From Archangium violaceum Cb vi76 (GTDB taxonomy: Bacteria; Myxococcota; Myxococcia; Myxococcales; Myxococcaceae): a stretch of 38,175 nt of DNA. Positions 8,496-17,515 of this stretch are shown one piece after another. How positions within the stretch are numbered: position 1 is the stretch's first letter; each line of letters begins with the position of its first letter. The notes below the pieces were generated by a model. It did no database searches. It was not told the DNA's origin and was given only the letters and a program-made list of their open reading frames with translations. The stretch covers positions 1 through 38,175 of the forward strand of contig NZ_JPMI01000140.1 in the NCBI RefSeq assembly GCF_000733295.1, given 5' to 3'. A program made the position numbers and the translations under genes.

Positions 8496-9779
8496 ATGAG
8501 AAACACCACCACGAAAGACACCCTGCTCCACTACTGGCCGGAGGCGGTGACCCTCCGGCGCTTCTTCGGCTTCGTGGCTGCTGCGTGCATCGCCGCGGGC
8601 CTGAGCGCCTGCGGCAATACGCAGCGGTTGCAGGCCACATGGACGGCCGCGCCGCAGGACTACAACGAGCCCTTTCCAATACCGGGGGTGCCGCAACCGG
8701 AGCCGCAATCCTTCCAGGATCAATCGATACGACATGTGATGCGGGTGTCGGCCGGCGGGGACAAGGTTCGGGTGAGGGTGTCGAACCTCTTCGGCACCGC
8801 TCCGGTCATCCTCGGCGGCGTGCACATCGCCCACAGCACGGGCGGCGCATCCATCAATGCGTCCACGGACACCGTCCTCCGCTTCAACGGTCAGGAGTCC
8901 GTGACGGTTCCCGCCGGCCAGGAGTCCTGGAGTGACGAGACGCGCTTCTCGCTCCCGTCCCAGACGGACGTGGCAGTCACCGTGTACGTGCCCCAGACGA
9001 CGTCCGTGGCGACCGTGCACGGGCAGGGTCAGCAGACCATCTCGGTCGCGGCCGGAAACGCCCTCGGCAGCGCGACCTTCACCCCAACTGAGACACGGCA
9101 GTCGTACTACTGGGTGACCGGCATCGACGTGCGCAACGACGATGCCCGCGGAGTCATCGTCGCCTTTGGGGATTCCATCACCGACGGCGCGTTTTCGACC
9201 GTGGATGCGGCCAACCGCTACCCCGACTTCCTCGCGCGTCGCGTCGCGGCCGATCCGGCGATGGAAGGGTTCAGCGTGGTCAACCAGGGCATTGGAGGCA
9301 ACCGGGTGCTCAACGACGTCATCGGGACCAGGGCAGTGGACCGCTTCCAGCGTGACGCGCTGGGCACGACGGGTGTCACCCACGCCATCATCCTGATCGG
9401 CATCAACGACATCGGCTTCGGAGCCTTCGCGCCGGAGCAGGCGGTGACAGCCGACGAAATCATCGCGGGTCTCCAGACGATGGTGGATCAGGCCAAGGCC
9501 CGCAACGTCGCGGTGTTCCTGGGCACCCTGCTCCCGTTCAAGGGCACCTTCCCGCCGTACTACAGCGAGGAGACCGAGGCCAAACGGCAGGCGGTGAATG
9601 CCTGGATTCGCGCCAACACCGCACAGGCCAGGGGCATCATCGACTTCGAGGCGGCCACGCGAGATCCGGCCGACCCACTCCAGATGCGCCCGGAGTACGA
9701 CAGCGGTGACCACTTGCACCCCAACGATGTCGGCTACGAGGCGATGGCCAATGCCATCGACCTGGCCTTGTTCCGGTAG
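8496..9779 (+). CDS. SGNH/GDSL hydrolase lipoprotein
   Basis: A 427-residue secreted esterase or lipase. The N-terminus has a lipoprotein signal with lipobox LSAC (Cys39) after a rather long 38-residue leader. An N-terminal beta domain of about 190 residues precedes the SGNH hydrolase domain, which shows all four blocks: GDSITDG (Ser), GIGGNR (Gly), GINDIG (Asn) and DHLHPND (Asp/His). This two-part architecture matches extracellular GDSL esterases acting on acylated carbohydrates or lipids. ATG at 8496 is preceded by AGAGGAGAA. The upstream 220 bp hold no gene. Only 8 bp after its stop the truncated toxin-gene relic of the tRNA island begins on the other strand. Confidence 0.95.
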   Translation: MRNTTTKDTLLHYWPEAVTLRRFFGFVAAACIAAGLSACGNTQRLQATWTAAPQDYNEPFPIPGVPQPEPQSFQDQSIRHVMRVSAGGDKVRVRVSNLFGTAPVILGGVHIAHSTGGASINASTDTVLRFNGQESVTVPAGQESWSDETRFSLPSQTDVAVTVYVPQTTSVATVHGQGQQTISVAAGNALGSATFTPTETRQSYYWVTGIDVRNDDARGVIVAFGDSITDGAFSTVDAANRYPDFLARRVAADPAMEGFSVVNQGIGGNRVLNDVIGTRAVDRFQRDALGTTGVTHAIILIGINDIGFGAFAPEQAVTADEIIAGLQTMVDQAKARNVAVFLGTLLPFKGTFPPYYSEETEAKRQAVNAWIRANTAQARGIIDFEAATRDPADPLQMRPEYDSGDHLHPNDVGYEAMANAIDLALFR

Positions 9780-9786
9780 GGGAGCC

Positions 9787-10081
9787 CGGCCAGCCGCAGC
9801 GGTACGTTCAGCACCAGGGTGGCCAAGGCCTCATCGAGCTCGAAGTCGCTCACCCGCCCCGCTCTGAATCGGGTCGGTAGGGAGAGCTGGACCCGCTCAT
9901 CCCCGACTTCGGCCTCCACGACCACCAGAGGTGGCCTGGAAGCAGACCCCACTCGCACGCCGCCCCGAGGCACGCTCGTAGCGCACGCGGCGTGGAACAA
10001 GAGAACAATGAGCGCCCAGGCGCTCGACCCCGGGCGCCGCCGCCAGTCCGCCGGAGGCCCTCCCATGAGCCGGGTGCTCAA
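9787..10081 (-). pseudogene. Truncated SitA-like toxin lipoprotein (5' remnant)
   Basis: Reading leftward from a TTG at 10081 with GGGGAGG upstream, this encodes about 98 residues closely matching the N-terminus of the intact toxin gene at 15641-17035: same opening (STRLMGGPPAD), same signal peptide ending HAAC, same ATSVPRGGVRVGS segment and same EALATLVLNVPLRLA. Homology stops at 9787, 8 bp from the stop of the SGNH hydrolase gene; the frame then runs into antisense sequence. The membrane and nuclease parts are missing, so this is a relic of an earlier toxin gene at the tRNA locus. Confidence 0.85.
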
Positions 10082-10127
10082 GCGACACCTCCCCAGCGCG
10101 TCGCACAGGCTGGGAAACGAAGGCCCG

Positions 10128-10170
10128 AAAAAGAGAACGGGCCGCCAGGCTTTCACCTGGCGACCCGTTC
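10128..10170 (-). terminator. Copy of the tRNA-Thr terminator
   Basis: Stem gaacggg-t-cgccagg paired with cctggcg-g-cccgttc (one G-T wobble), then a T-rich tract on the minus strand. Identical to the terminator at 17083-17126 except for one base in the A/T run. It follows the displaced tRNA 3' end. Confidence 0.85.
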
Positions 10171-10171
10171 A

Positions 10172-10217
10172 TGGAGCCGACACCCAGATTTGAACTGGGG
10201 ACCTACTGATTACGAAT
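10172..10217 (-). pseudogene. Displaced 3' fragment of tRNA-Thr (candidate attachment-site end)
   Basis: 46 bp identical to 17128-17173: CCA end, 3' acceptor strand, T arm, variable loop and anticodon arm up to the anticodon loop. The 5' half of a tRNA is absent; the sequence diverges after gattacgaat. This is what remains when an element inserts into a tRNA gene and supplies a new 3' end. Confidence 0.88.
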
Positions 10218-10309
10218 GAGTGGAGCCCCCCTGGGCCGCCATCGTAACCAGCCGGAAACACTGCGGAATATGGCCTCTTTTGGCCCTGCTTGGCTACCGG
10301 TGGCGGCTC

Positions 10310-10333
10310 AAATTACCCAACAAATTACCCAAC
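10310..10333. repeat. 12-bp perfect tandem repeat near the left island end
   Basis: aaattacccaac twice in direct succession, about 93 bp inside the left tRNA fragment, in a 189-bp gene-free stretch (10218-10406). It is AT-rich relative to its surroundings. Short direct repeats near an attachment core can be integrase arm-binding sites; that reading is speculative because no integrase is present. Confidence 0.6.
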
Positions 10334-10406
10334 ACGAGCAGCCCCAAGCCGCACCTTCGATGGGCCGCGTGGGCGAGACCGCCCGGGATGGCAGCCACGT
10401 GGCCGT

Positions 10407-12521
10407 CTAGTCTGCGCTCGCCTCGCCGTTAGTAGGCACACCGGACATAGACGGGGTCTCACCTGGGGCCTGAGCCCCCGCGAGCTGGCGGGCCCGGTCG
10501 AGCGACATGATGCGAGTGCCGAGTGTGCGCCCCACGATCTGGTCGACGTGGAAGCGCGGCAACACGACCGCCGTCAGCGCCCTAGGCGTGAGGATCGACT
10601 CAACATCCGTCGACGTCCAGAGCGGGCTAGACCCTTTGAGGGCCCGGGCGGCCAGAACTGCCTCAATGAGCTGGAGCTCGAACCACGACCGCACCGTTTC
10701 AGTAACGATGACTCCAGCCCCGGGGATGTGCGCGTAGTGCCGTTGCCAGCGCGAAATCATGTCCGTGAACACCCGGAAGTCCGCGTTGATCTTGAGCACG
10801 TGCGCGCTCTCGATGTACAGCGCCGCTTGGTCCTCGATCTCGTCCGGGTTCCGGCTGCTGTCGCTGGTGCTGACCCAGTAGACCTTGGGCAGGTCCGGCA
10901 CTTTCACCTCGCGCGCCTGCACGCCAACGGCGTTCGCAGCCGCACGCTGCGTGAAGTAGTCCGCCGCCCCCCCCGTACCGCGCTTTCGCGTCCGGGTAAC
11001 CGGATTGACGGACGGCTCCTCGGGCGGCTGGGGCGGATCGACGACCTCTTCGCCCGGGTTCGCGAAGCCGCTCGTCACCGAGTCCGGATCGGCCTGCACC
11101 GTGCCCCGGCGTGAGGCTTGGTAGCGGCTGAAGCGGAAGAGGTCCGCGACTCCCTTGAGCCGGTCGAGCAGGCTCTTGCGGTGATCGGGATCCATCGTCT
11201 TGGGCGCGCTCTCCTCCATCAGCTTGCGAAGCGGCGCCGGCAACCGCGCACGGAACTCCTCGGCCCAATCCGTCCACGGCAGCGGCTCACTGTTGAGCAG
11301 CAGCGTGGTACGCGCTGTGTTCGAGGTGAGCGACCCCGCCGTCGAGTCGGGTTCGACGATGAGCACGACCCGCTTCATCCCGAACACCACGCCGAAGCTC
11401 TGGAGCCGGATATTACCGGCCGGCGCGACCGCGACGTCGTAGAGTTCGTTCTGCCACAGGGCCGCGACGACGCCTGGCGTGGGGTAGTGGCCGCTGTTGG
11501 TGTCGGCGTCCTCGCGCAGAATCCACCAGTGCGCCGTGGCGCCACTCAGGGGGACCGAACCGGAATCGAACCGGTTCTTCGGATCGTTGAGCCACGCCTC
11601 AAGGCCGGAGATCTTGCGCAGGAAGTTGTGCTGGTCCCCCTTCGGGAGCCGCCAGCCCTCGTGCACACGCACGTCGGCCCCTGCCGGGAAGCGGAAGAAC
11701 CTCCCGTTGAGGTAGCGCGTAATCCACCGCTTCGGAGTGTGGAGCCCCGGAGGCATGACGGTGGTGTCCTCGCCCTTGGTCTTGCCGAGCAGGATGACCA
11801 CGGTGCCATGCTGGTCAATGGCGTCCGGCTTCTGCTCCGGTGGCACCTGGCCCCACAGCTCATGCGAGCCGTCGGCATGCACGAAGGGTTCGAGCCTGTA
11901 CCGCCCGGTGGCCCGGTCGTGCTTGAGGATGACCATCGCCCCCTGCCCGTTGACCCACGAGAGGTACACCACCCCCTCCGGGTTCGCGGGCACCGTCGAG
12001 ATGCGGCCGCCGACGCCGAAGTTCTCCTCCATCGACTGCGTGCGCCCGCTCTTGGAGAGCCCCGCAACATGCGAGACGAGTTGCGGGCCCGTCATGCCGA
12101 TACCGGTGTCGATGCAGCAGAGCTTCGTGAGCTGCTCGTGGTCGTACATCGGCCGGTGGATCGTCCAGATCACCTGCCCGCCCTCGGGCGGCAGCCACTG
12201 CAACCCGTTAGCGGTCAGCTCGCGGACGAACTGGCCCGGCGCGCAGTCCTGGTAGAGCCGGTCGACAATGAACGTGACGTTCTCAACGCGAAGGGCCCCG
12301 GCGTCCGGAGGGGCGGCGGGGTTGCTCGGCGATGGGGGCACGTTGATCGCGGTCTGCACGGACTCGCGATTCCCGTGCGGCCCACCGTCGTTGGGCGGGG
12401 CCGCCGTGGGATCAAGCGAGGAGAGCGGGACGTTGGACGTGCCACCAGGGACAGGCACAGCCCCCTGCTCCGCGGCGCTGCGATTCTGCTTCGTACTGAT
12501 GCGATTCTGCTTCGTACTCAT
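10407..12521 (-). CDS. GHKL-type ATPase domain protein, function unknown
   Basis: A 704-residue protein with an N-terminal GHKL (Hsp90/MutL/histidine-kinase-like) ATP-binding domain. The three nucleotide-binding motifs are visible: N-box RELTANG (Glu101, Asn105), G1 DTGIGM (138-143) and G2 GVGGR (169-173) after a KSGRTQSMEENF lid segment. The first ~75 residues are low-complexity and Pro/Asn-rich. The rest (residues ~200-704) matches nothing I recognise; there is no HisKA, receiver or MutL/topoisomerase domain apparent. ATG at 12521 has AGGAG 9 nt upstream. Similar free-standing GHKL ATPases occur as MORC-like or anti-phage proteins, and the island setting is compatible with defence, but this is not shown. 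It is the leftmost gene of the tRNA island and runs in the same direction as the toxin operon. Confidence 0.78.
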   Translation of the reverse strand: MSTKQNRISTKQNRSAAEQGAVPVPGGTSNVPLSSLDPTAAPPNDGGPHGNRESVQTAINVPPSPSNPAAPPDAGALRVENVTFIVDRLYQDCAPGQFVRELTANGLQWLPPEGGQVIWTIHRPMYDHEQLTKLCCIDTGIGMTGPQLVSHVAGLSKSGRTQSMEENFGVGGRISTVPANPEGVVYLSWVNGQGAMVILKHDRATGRYRLEPFVHADGSHELWGQVPPEQKPDAIDQHGTVVILLGKTKGEDTTVMPPGLHTPKRWITRYLNGRFFRFPAGADVRVHEGWRLPKGDQHNFLRKISGLEAWLNDPKNRFDSGSVPLSGATAHWWILREDADTNSGHYPTPGVVAALWQNELYDVAVAPAGNIRLQSFGVVFGMKRVVLIVEPDSTAGSLTSNTARTTLLLNSEPLPWTDWAEEFRARLPAPLRKLMEESAPKTMDPDHRKSLLDRLKGVADLFRFSRYQASRRGTVQADPDSVTSGFANPGEEVVDPPQPPEEPSVNPVTRTRKRGTGGAADYFTQRAAANAVGVQAREVKVPDLPKVYWVSTSDSSRNPDEIEDQAALYIESAHVLKINADFRVFTDMISRWQRHYAHIPGAGVIVTETVRSWFELQLIEAVLAARALKGSSPLWTSTDVESILTPRALTAVVLPRFHVDQIVGRTLGTRIMSLDRARQLAGAQAPGETPSMSGVPTNGEASAD
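12480..12521 (-). repeat. 21-bp tandem duplication spanning the GHKL start codon
   Basis: Two 21-bp units (12480-12500 and 12501-12521) differ at one base and encode STKQNR twice. The duplicate carries ATC where the first has the ATG start codon. It is a recent-looking in-frame duplication or slippage product. Confidence 0.75.
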
Positions 12522-12884
12522 GACGATGTGCTCCTGGCGAGATGCCCTCGGGCACGCGTCCCGTACGACTGGCGGCACGCGGAACGCCTCCTCCGCGTAG
12601 GTCCAGAACGCACGGTTGCGCGCCAAGGTCACGGCGCCGGTTGAACCGCGCCCTCCAGCGATTGCCAAGCCGCGCGGCTGCGCGGGGGGCCATCGCTGGT
12701 GAAGCGGCGGTCGCACCCTACCGTGTCCGCGACATCCGATCCAGCCAGTCAATTGGCTGCGGGCCGACCGCTGCCACCTCCCTACTGTGAGGGCGGCCTG
12801 GGCCAGCGTGTTGCCCAAGGGGCTCTAGGCATCCCCGCCTTCTAGGCGGGTGAGCGAGCGGGCGAATGAGCGGACGAGCGCCAC
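12522..12884. other. Intergenic region upstream of the GHKL gene
   Basis: 363 bp with no gene I can support. It should hold the GHKL promoter (minus strand), which I cannot place. At 12834-12851 there is a short hairpin (ccccgcc-ttcta-ggcggg) without a T-run, just after the end of the next gene upstream, followed by a run of degenerate gagcg/gcggg micro-repeats. Confidence 0.5.
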
Positions 12885-13535
12885 CTACTCGCGCCCGAGG
12901 CCCCAGTTGCGTTCGGGATCGTTGGTGCGATTCGGGGCGGGACGAGCGGCCGCATATACCGAGCCATCGCTGCCGTAATAGTCGGTCCACCGGGCGACGA
13001 TGGACTTCCCTGAGTTCGAGGCCATCTCCCCGCGGTCCACCTGGAACGTCACGCCCCGATGCCGAAGAGGGTGCGCCTCAAGCCACGCCCGGCGCTCGTC
13101 GCCGGCCCCATGGGGACACTGATCTCGACGGAGGGCGTCCAGTTCCCGGAGCAGCTCGTGCGACGTCGGCAGCGTCTCGACCATCGCGTCCAGCTCGTCC
13201 TCCGTCAACGCGACCCAAGCGGCCATGTGTTTCGGCAAATCGCCGGGCTGCGCCCCTTTGCGTAGCGGGAGGCGTCCCTCATGGTACGCCGCCACGAGCG
13301 CCCGGGCCCCGGCCGGATACACGAGGACCATGCTCCCATACCTTGTCGGGATCTCGCGGGCGGCCGGCCACCTCCCCACCGACCCCTGAAACAGACCGGC
13401 TCGGTGAAGGACGTCTGTCGCGGCGCTCTGCGCGCCGCGCTTCGGAACGCCGGGTAGCTGCGCGAGAAAATCCCCGAGTGTGTAGCTGGGAGTTGCCATG
13501 ATGGAGACGTTAGCTGCGCTCGGCTCCTTCGTCAT
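12885..13535 (-). CDS. Hypothetical protein (island)
   Basis: About 216 residues, no recognised family. The N-terminal part (YTLGDFLAQLPGVPKRGAQSA through GRWPAAREIPTRYG) looks like a small helical domain that might bind DNA or protein; the C-terminal part contains GVTFQVDRGEM and WTDYYGSDGSVYAA. No signal peptide or membrane segment. Start uncertain: ATG at 13535 has a weak AGGTG upstream, ATG at 13499 (MATPSYTLG) has none; the second would give 204 residues. It is divergent from the gene at 13740 and codirectional with the GHKL gene downstream (363 bp apart). It may work with the GHKL ATPase, judged only from position. Confidence 0.6.
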   Translation of the reverse strand: MTKEPSAANVSIMATPSYTLGDFLAQLPGVPKRGAQSAATDVLHRAGLFQGSVGRWPAAREIPTRYGSMVLVYPAGARALVAAYHEGRLPLRKGAQPGDLPKHMAAWVALTEDELDAMVETLPTSHELLRELDALRRDQCPHGAGDERRAWLEAHPLRHRGVTFQVDRGEMASNSGKSIVARWTDYYGSDGSVYAAARPAPNRTNDPERNWGLGRE

Positions 13536-13739
13536 GCACCTGCGCGCCGCGCTATACCAGGAGCGCCGCAGGCCGAATGCCCCCGATCCGTGCCTGCGCA
13601 ACCACGCTGTTGGCAGGCCCTACGACTCGATGACGACGGCCAGCCGCCCCCCCCCTCTCCTGCATGCGAAATCCGCAGCCTCCTGTGGGTATCAGCCCCT
13701 GAGCCCGGGAATTCATCCCGGCCACACCAGGAGCCCCTC

Positions 13740-14270
13740 ATGGTCTTCTTCCCCATCATCGCCAACAATCTCGGCAAAATCGCCACTGCGGCTGCAACCA
13801 CCTTGGGCATCGTGGGTTACATCAACCGTGACCGGATCGGCCGCTGGCTCGCGGACGAGTCCGACGAGCGCAACCAGGAGCGCCCGGAGTTGGACAAGAA
13901 GCACGCGGAGCTGCTGGACAAGCTCGCCCTGAATACCGCCGCAGTGACCGAATTCAAAGGGCTCATCAAGGACGTCCACGAGGAGCTCGGCTCCATGGCC
14001 GAGAACTTCCAGGGCGAGCTCGACGCGCAACGGCGCGAGACGCGGGCGCTCGGCGAGGAGTTGCGTGCGGCCGTCGCGGACCTGGCGCGAAGGCAGAACG
14101 CCGTGGAGCAATTTCTCAACGGCAAGGACCAGGGCGAGGTCTTCGCGGTGCCCGGGCGTCAACGCACCACCGAGGCTCCGCCCAAGCAGGAGCAGACGGG
14201 CAAGAAGCCCACCCCCAACAACAGGCGCAAGGGCAATGGGAGCACCGCGCCCGAGACGCGCGTGCCCTAA
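13740..14270 (+). CDS. Membrane-anchored coiled-coil protein, function unknown
   Basis: 176 residues. A hydrophobic N-terminal segment (about residues 2-27, FFPIIANNLGKIATAAATTLGIVGY) written by its ends FFPII...GIVGY could anchor it in the membrane; residues ~35-125 are charged and heptad-like (LDKKHAELLDKLALN; LDAQRRETRALGEELRAA), predicting a coiled coil; the C-terminus (from ~135) is a disordered, basic, Pro/Gln/Lys-rich tail. ATG at 13740 follows AGGAG at 7 nt. It is the only island gene on the plus strand and its 3' end converges on the immunity gene. No family recognised. Confidence 0.7.
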   Translation: MVFFPIIANNLGKIATAAATTLGIVGYINRDRIGRWLADESDERNQERPELDKKHAELLDKLALNTAAVTEFKGLIKDVHEELGSMAENFQGELDAQRRETRALGEELRAAVADLARRQNAVEQFLNGKDQGEVFAVPGRQRTTEAPPKQEQTGKKPTPNNRRKGNGSTAPETRVP

Positions 14271-14384
14271 CGCACTCCCCCGCCCTCTCGCAGCTGCATG
14301 CCGGTCGTGGCCCACGAGCCCCCGGCATTTTTTGGCCTCGAGTGCTGTGCAGCATCGCCAGCCCGGAGCTACCGCCGCTCCGTG

Positions 14385-15632
14385 CTACGCCACGGGCCTC
14401 CTTCTGAGACGCGACAGGTGCGCCTCGCCGCTCTCCGCGAAACGCCGCGCCAGCTCGGCCTGTCCCTCCGCGCCGTGCTCCAGCAGGTACGCCAGCTCCG
14501 AGGGCAGCAACACCTTGACGGTGACGAGCTTCACCTCACCATACGGGGTGGAGAAGTGACTCGGCAGCATGCGTGACTCCACGCCCAGCAGCACGGCCAC
14601 CCTGCCCTCCTCGGTGACGAGGGACCTGGGCATGCCCTTTCCGGACACCTCCATGGAAAAGAGGCCCGCCTTCACCCTCTCGCGCACCTGCTCGTGCTCG
14701 GCGACTTCATCCGCCACACGGTCCAACAGCATCAGGGGCCACCCTTTCGAGATGTCCTTCACGGCCGCGTCCACTTCCAGGGCGAGCTCCAGACCGAAGC
14801 CCATGGAGGGTTCCAGGCGCTCGATGAAGGGGTCCGAGAGCCCGTGCGTGACCAGCAGCGTACGCCCCGCCTCGCGACGGATGACGCGCCAGAGCTGCCG
14901 GTGACCTGGCCACGAGCCGCTCATGGCGATGGGCATGAAGACCTCCTTGTCCAGCGACCCCAAGGTGCACCAAGCCGTTTCACGAGCGGTGTCCGCCTGC
15001 TCGAACAGCTCGCGGCTTTTCCGGTCCTGCTCGCGCTCCTCCGCGCTGACGGTGCTCGGGCCGGTGACCTCCTTGAACTTCGCCCCCGTTGCGCCCATGC
15101 GCTCCAGGGCCTGCTTGACCTCCTCGGAGATGATGATGGCCGGGCTCCATCCCCAGGTACGGAACACTCGGGCATCGCCCACTTTCGAGGGGTCGATGCG
15201 CATGCCAATCACGGACCTGTACTGGCCTGTCTTGTCGGGCCTGTCATCCCCCGGCTCCCAGTGGCGCACCTCGTCGGATGCCTCGTCGTCGATGCACTTC
15301 ACGACACGCGTGATGTTGAGCAAGACGTACGGTTCGGTCTGTCCGTCCACCTCCACCGGAATCAGCTGCACATCACCGGGCGCCAGCTCGGCGAAGACGA
15401 CCGCCACCCTGGCATGAACCACGGGGATGGTCGCACCCGCCAACAAGGAGAAGTCGAGCGGCCTGCCCGGGACATAGATGGGAATCCGGATCCGCGCATC
15501 GACGTGAGCGGGCTCACCCCGTACGAACTGCCAGGTACGAATCTCCTGCCCCTGCTGATCCACGGGATCATCCAGGTGCCAGCGACCCGGGATGTAAACG
15601 TCGTCGAACAGATCGAAGTACAGTCCCGTCAT
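14385..15632 (-). CDS. Two-domain immunity protein (Imm11/DUF1629-like + SUFU-like)
   Basis: 415 residues. Residues ~1-180 resemble the Imm11 (DUF1629) family: a YFDLFDDVYIPGRWHL opening, PLDFSLLAGATIPVVHARVA, then PYVLLNITRVVKCIDD and FRTWGWSPAIIISEEVKQAL...TGAKFKEV. Residues ~235-410 resemble a suppressor-of-fused (SUFU) domain (LLVTHGLSDPF, GFGLELALEVD). Both families are known as immunity proteins of polymorphic toxins, so this is a fusion of two such domains. ATG at 15632 has AGGAG at 5 nt and lies 8 bp after the toxin stop codon, so the two are translationally close. It should protect the producer from the AHH nuclease toxin upstream. No signal peptide, consistent with action in the cytoplasm. 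Domain names are from memory. Confidence 0.78.
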   Translation of the reverse strand: MTGLYFDLFDDVYIPGRWHLDDPVDQQGQEIRTWQFVRGEPAHVDARIRIPIYVPGRPLDFSLLAGATIPVVHARVAVVFAELAPGDVQLIPVEVDGQTEPYVLLNITRVVKCIDDEASDEVRHWEPGDDRPDKTGQYRSVIGMRIDPSKVGDARVFRTWGWSPAIIISEEVKQALERMGATGAKFKEVTGPSTVSAEEREQDRKSRELFEQADTARETAWCTLGSLDKEVFMPIAMSGSWPGHRQLWRVIRREAGRTLLVTHGLSDPFIERLEPSMGFGLELALEVDAAVKDISKGWPLMLLDRVADEVAEHEQVRERVKAGLFSMEVSGKGMPRSLVTEEGRVAVLLGVESRMLPSHFSTPYGEVKLVTVKVLLPSELAYLLEHGAEGQAELARRFAESGEAHLSRLRRRPVA

Positions 15633-16737
15633 GAGGACTCCTAGGGCGATGCCCCTCTGGTTAGCAGCTTGTTGAGCCTGCTTCCCTCCCTGATGATCTC
15701 CTCGGCCAGCTGCCGGAGTGCTTGCCTCAATGCAAGCGCGCACTCCTGCTGGTTGGAGCAGTTGTCCGTCGCAGCTTTCAGGTGCTTATGAACGAGTTGA
15801 TGGTACTCCTCGGGATGAGGCCCCTTGTGCCCAAGGAGTGGGACCGTATTGGCCGGGTCCTCCATCGACATGCCCGCCTTGGCGAAGATTTTCTTGAATA
15901 GCGGCGTCCAAGGCCCGCCTCGCGCAGTGGACTTGCTGTTCTCAACGGTGGCGATGTGGTGCACGTCCGGCTTCTTCGGCGGGTCCGCGCGAGCAGGAGA
16001 GGCCTGTGCCGCCATGCTCAAGACATTGGCGGGAAGGACGACACTGATGGTGCCCTCGGCCACGGCGACCTTCACCTTGTCTGCTTCCTGCACGGCGGTG
16101 AGCACGTCGCGGATGCCGGCATGTGACTCGAGCGCACCGGCGGCTTTCGCGAAGCCCGGCAGCTTCGGGGCCTTGGACGTGAGCACCGCTGTCTCGCCCA
16201 ATGCCGCCGTTCCCAACAGCAGGAGAATCCGCACGCTGTTGGGCCCGATGACCTTGCCGAAGCGATCCCCCGCCTCACGCAGCTCCGCGAACGTGCTGGC
16301 CTCCGCCGCCTCCTCCCATAGCCGGAACCAGGCCCGTATCAGGTCGAAGAGTTCCCAGCCCAGGTAGCCCCACATGAGCAGGGCCAGTGCAGCGGAGACG
16401 CCTTTAGAAACGGGCTCGGGTGCCGAAACCAGGGCGAGGTATCCAATGAGGGTGAGGCTCAACGCCGTCCACAGCTGCGTCGTGGAGAACATGGAGCGCA
16501 GCTCGGCGTCCCTGGCCTCCAGCGCCGCATTCACGGAGAGCGCCAGGGCGAGGTCGCGCTTGTCCTCGCCGTCCAGACCCGGCCCATCCTTGAACAACCC
16601 GAGGCAATCACCCGGCGTACCTTGCCGCTCGCAGAAGCTCCCGTAGGACCGCGCCAGGGGCGTGCGCCACGCCTCGCCCGTGAGCGGAACGGAGGCCAAG
16701 GCCAGCTTCCGGTGGAGGTAGAGCGGGACAGGGCAGT

Positions 16738-17203
<466 letters not shown>

Positions 17204-17243
17204 ACAACCACAGCGCTTTTCGGCGTCACCGAAGATGGGCGCG

Positions 17244-17271
17244 AAGTAACACGCGGTTCCGGACAGGGCAA
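17244..17271 (-). promoter_or_regulatory. Candidate sigma-70 promoter of tRNA-Thr
   Basis: On the minus strand TTGCCC (17271-17266), 16-bp spacer, TTACTT (17249-17244), placing transcription start about 35 nt before the tRNA 5' end. Only moderate match to consensus. Confidence 0.4.
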
Positions 17272-17434
17272 GCACTTCTTTCATGCCCCCCACTTCCGGC
17301 CTCCACCTGCCCTTCCTCCTCCCCGCCACAGCCCGGGAGAGCAGACAGCCGAGCACCCGCCGTGAATGACACGCCGCGTTGGCTAACTACTTGAAAAAAC
17401 TAAAAGTTTGGATTCCAACAACCCTGTCCGACGG

Positions 17435-17464
17435 TTGACCGCATGGGGGCGCCTATGCGCATAA
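17435..17464 (+). promoter_or_regulatory. Candidate promoter and palindrome upstream of glutamate dehydrogenase
   Basis: The 312-bp gap 17204-17515 holds the tRNA promoter at its left and, here, TTGACC (17435-17440) with an 18-bp spacer to GCATAA (17459-17464). The putative -10 overlaps a 10-bp palindrome TATGCGCATA (17454-17463), a possible operator. An AT-rich tract (about 17390-17415) lies upstream. Nothing else is seen in this gap. Confidence 0.35.
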
Positions 17465-17515
17465 GGGCCCCGCCTTTACTCAACAATCGCCTTTCCCCAA
17501 GGAGCGATTTTTCAC

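Larger units (their letters stand above)
9787..10217. repeat. Left copy of island-flanking direct repeat
   Basis: Aligns with 16738-17173 by eye at roughly 90% identity. It contains, from left to right, a truncated lipoprotein-toxin gene start, the tRNA terminator hairpin and the 3' part of tRNA-Thr. The last ~85 bp (from the A-tract before gaacgggcc through gattacgaat) are identical to the right copy; identity stops abruptly inside the tRNA anticodon loop at 10217. Confidence 0.88.

Noticed and set aside
10216-10410. 64-codon plus-strand open frame at the left island end, possibly an integrase fragment
   Set aside because: The translation shows no tyrosine- or serine-recombinase motif; the frame merely spans the tandem repeat region.
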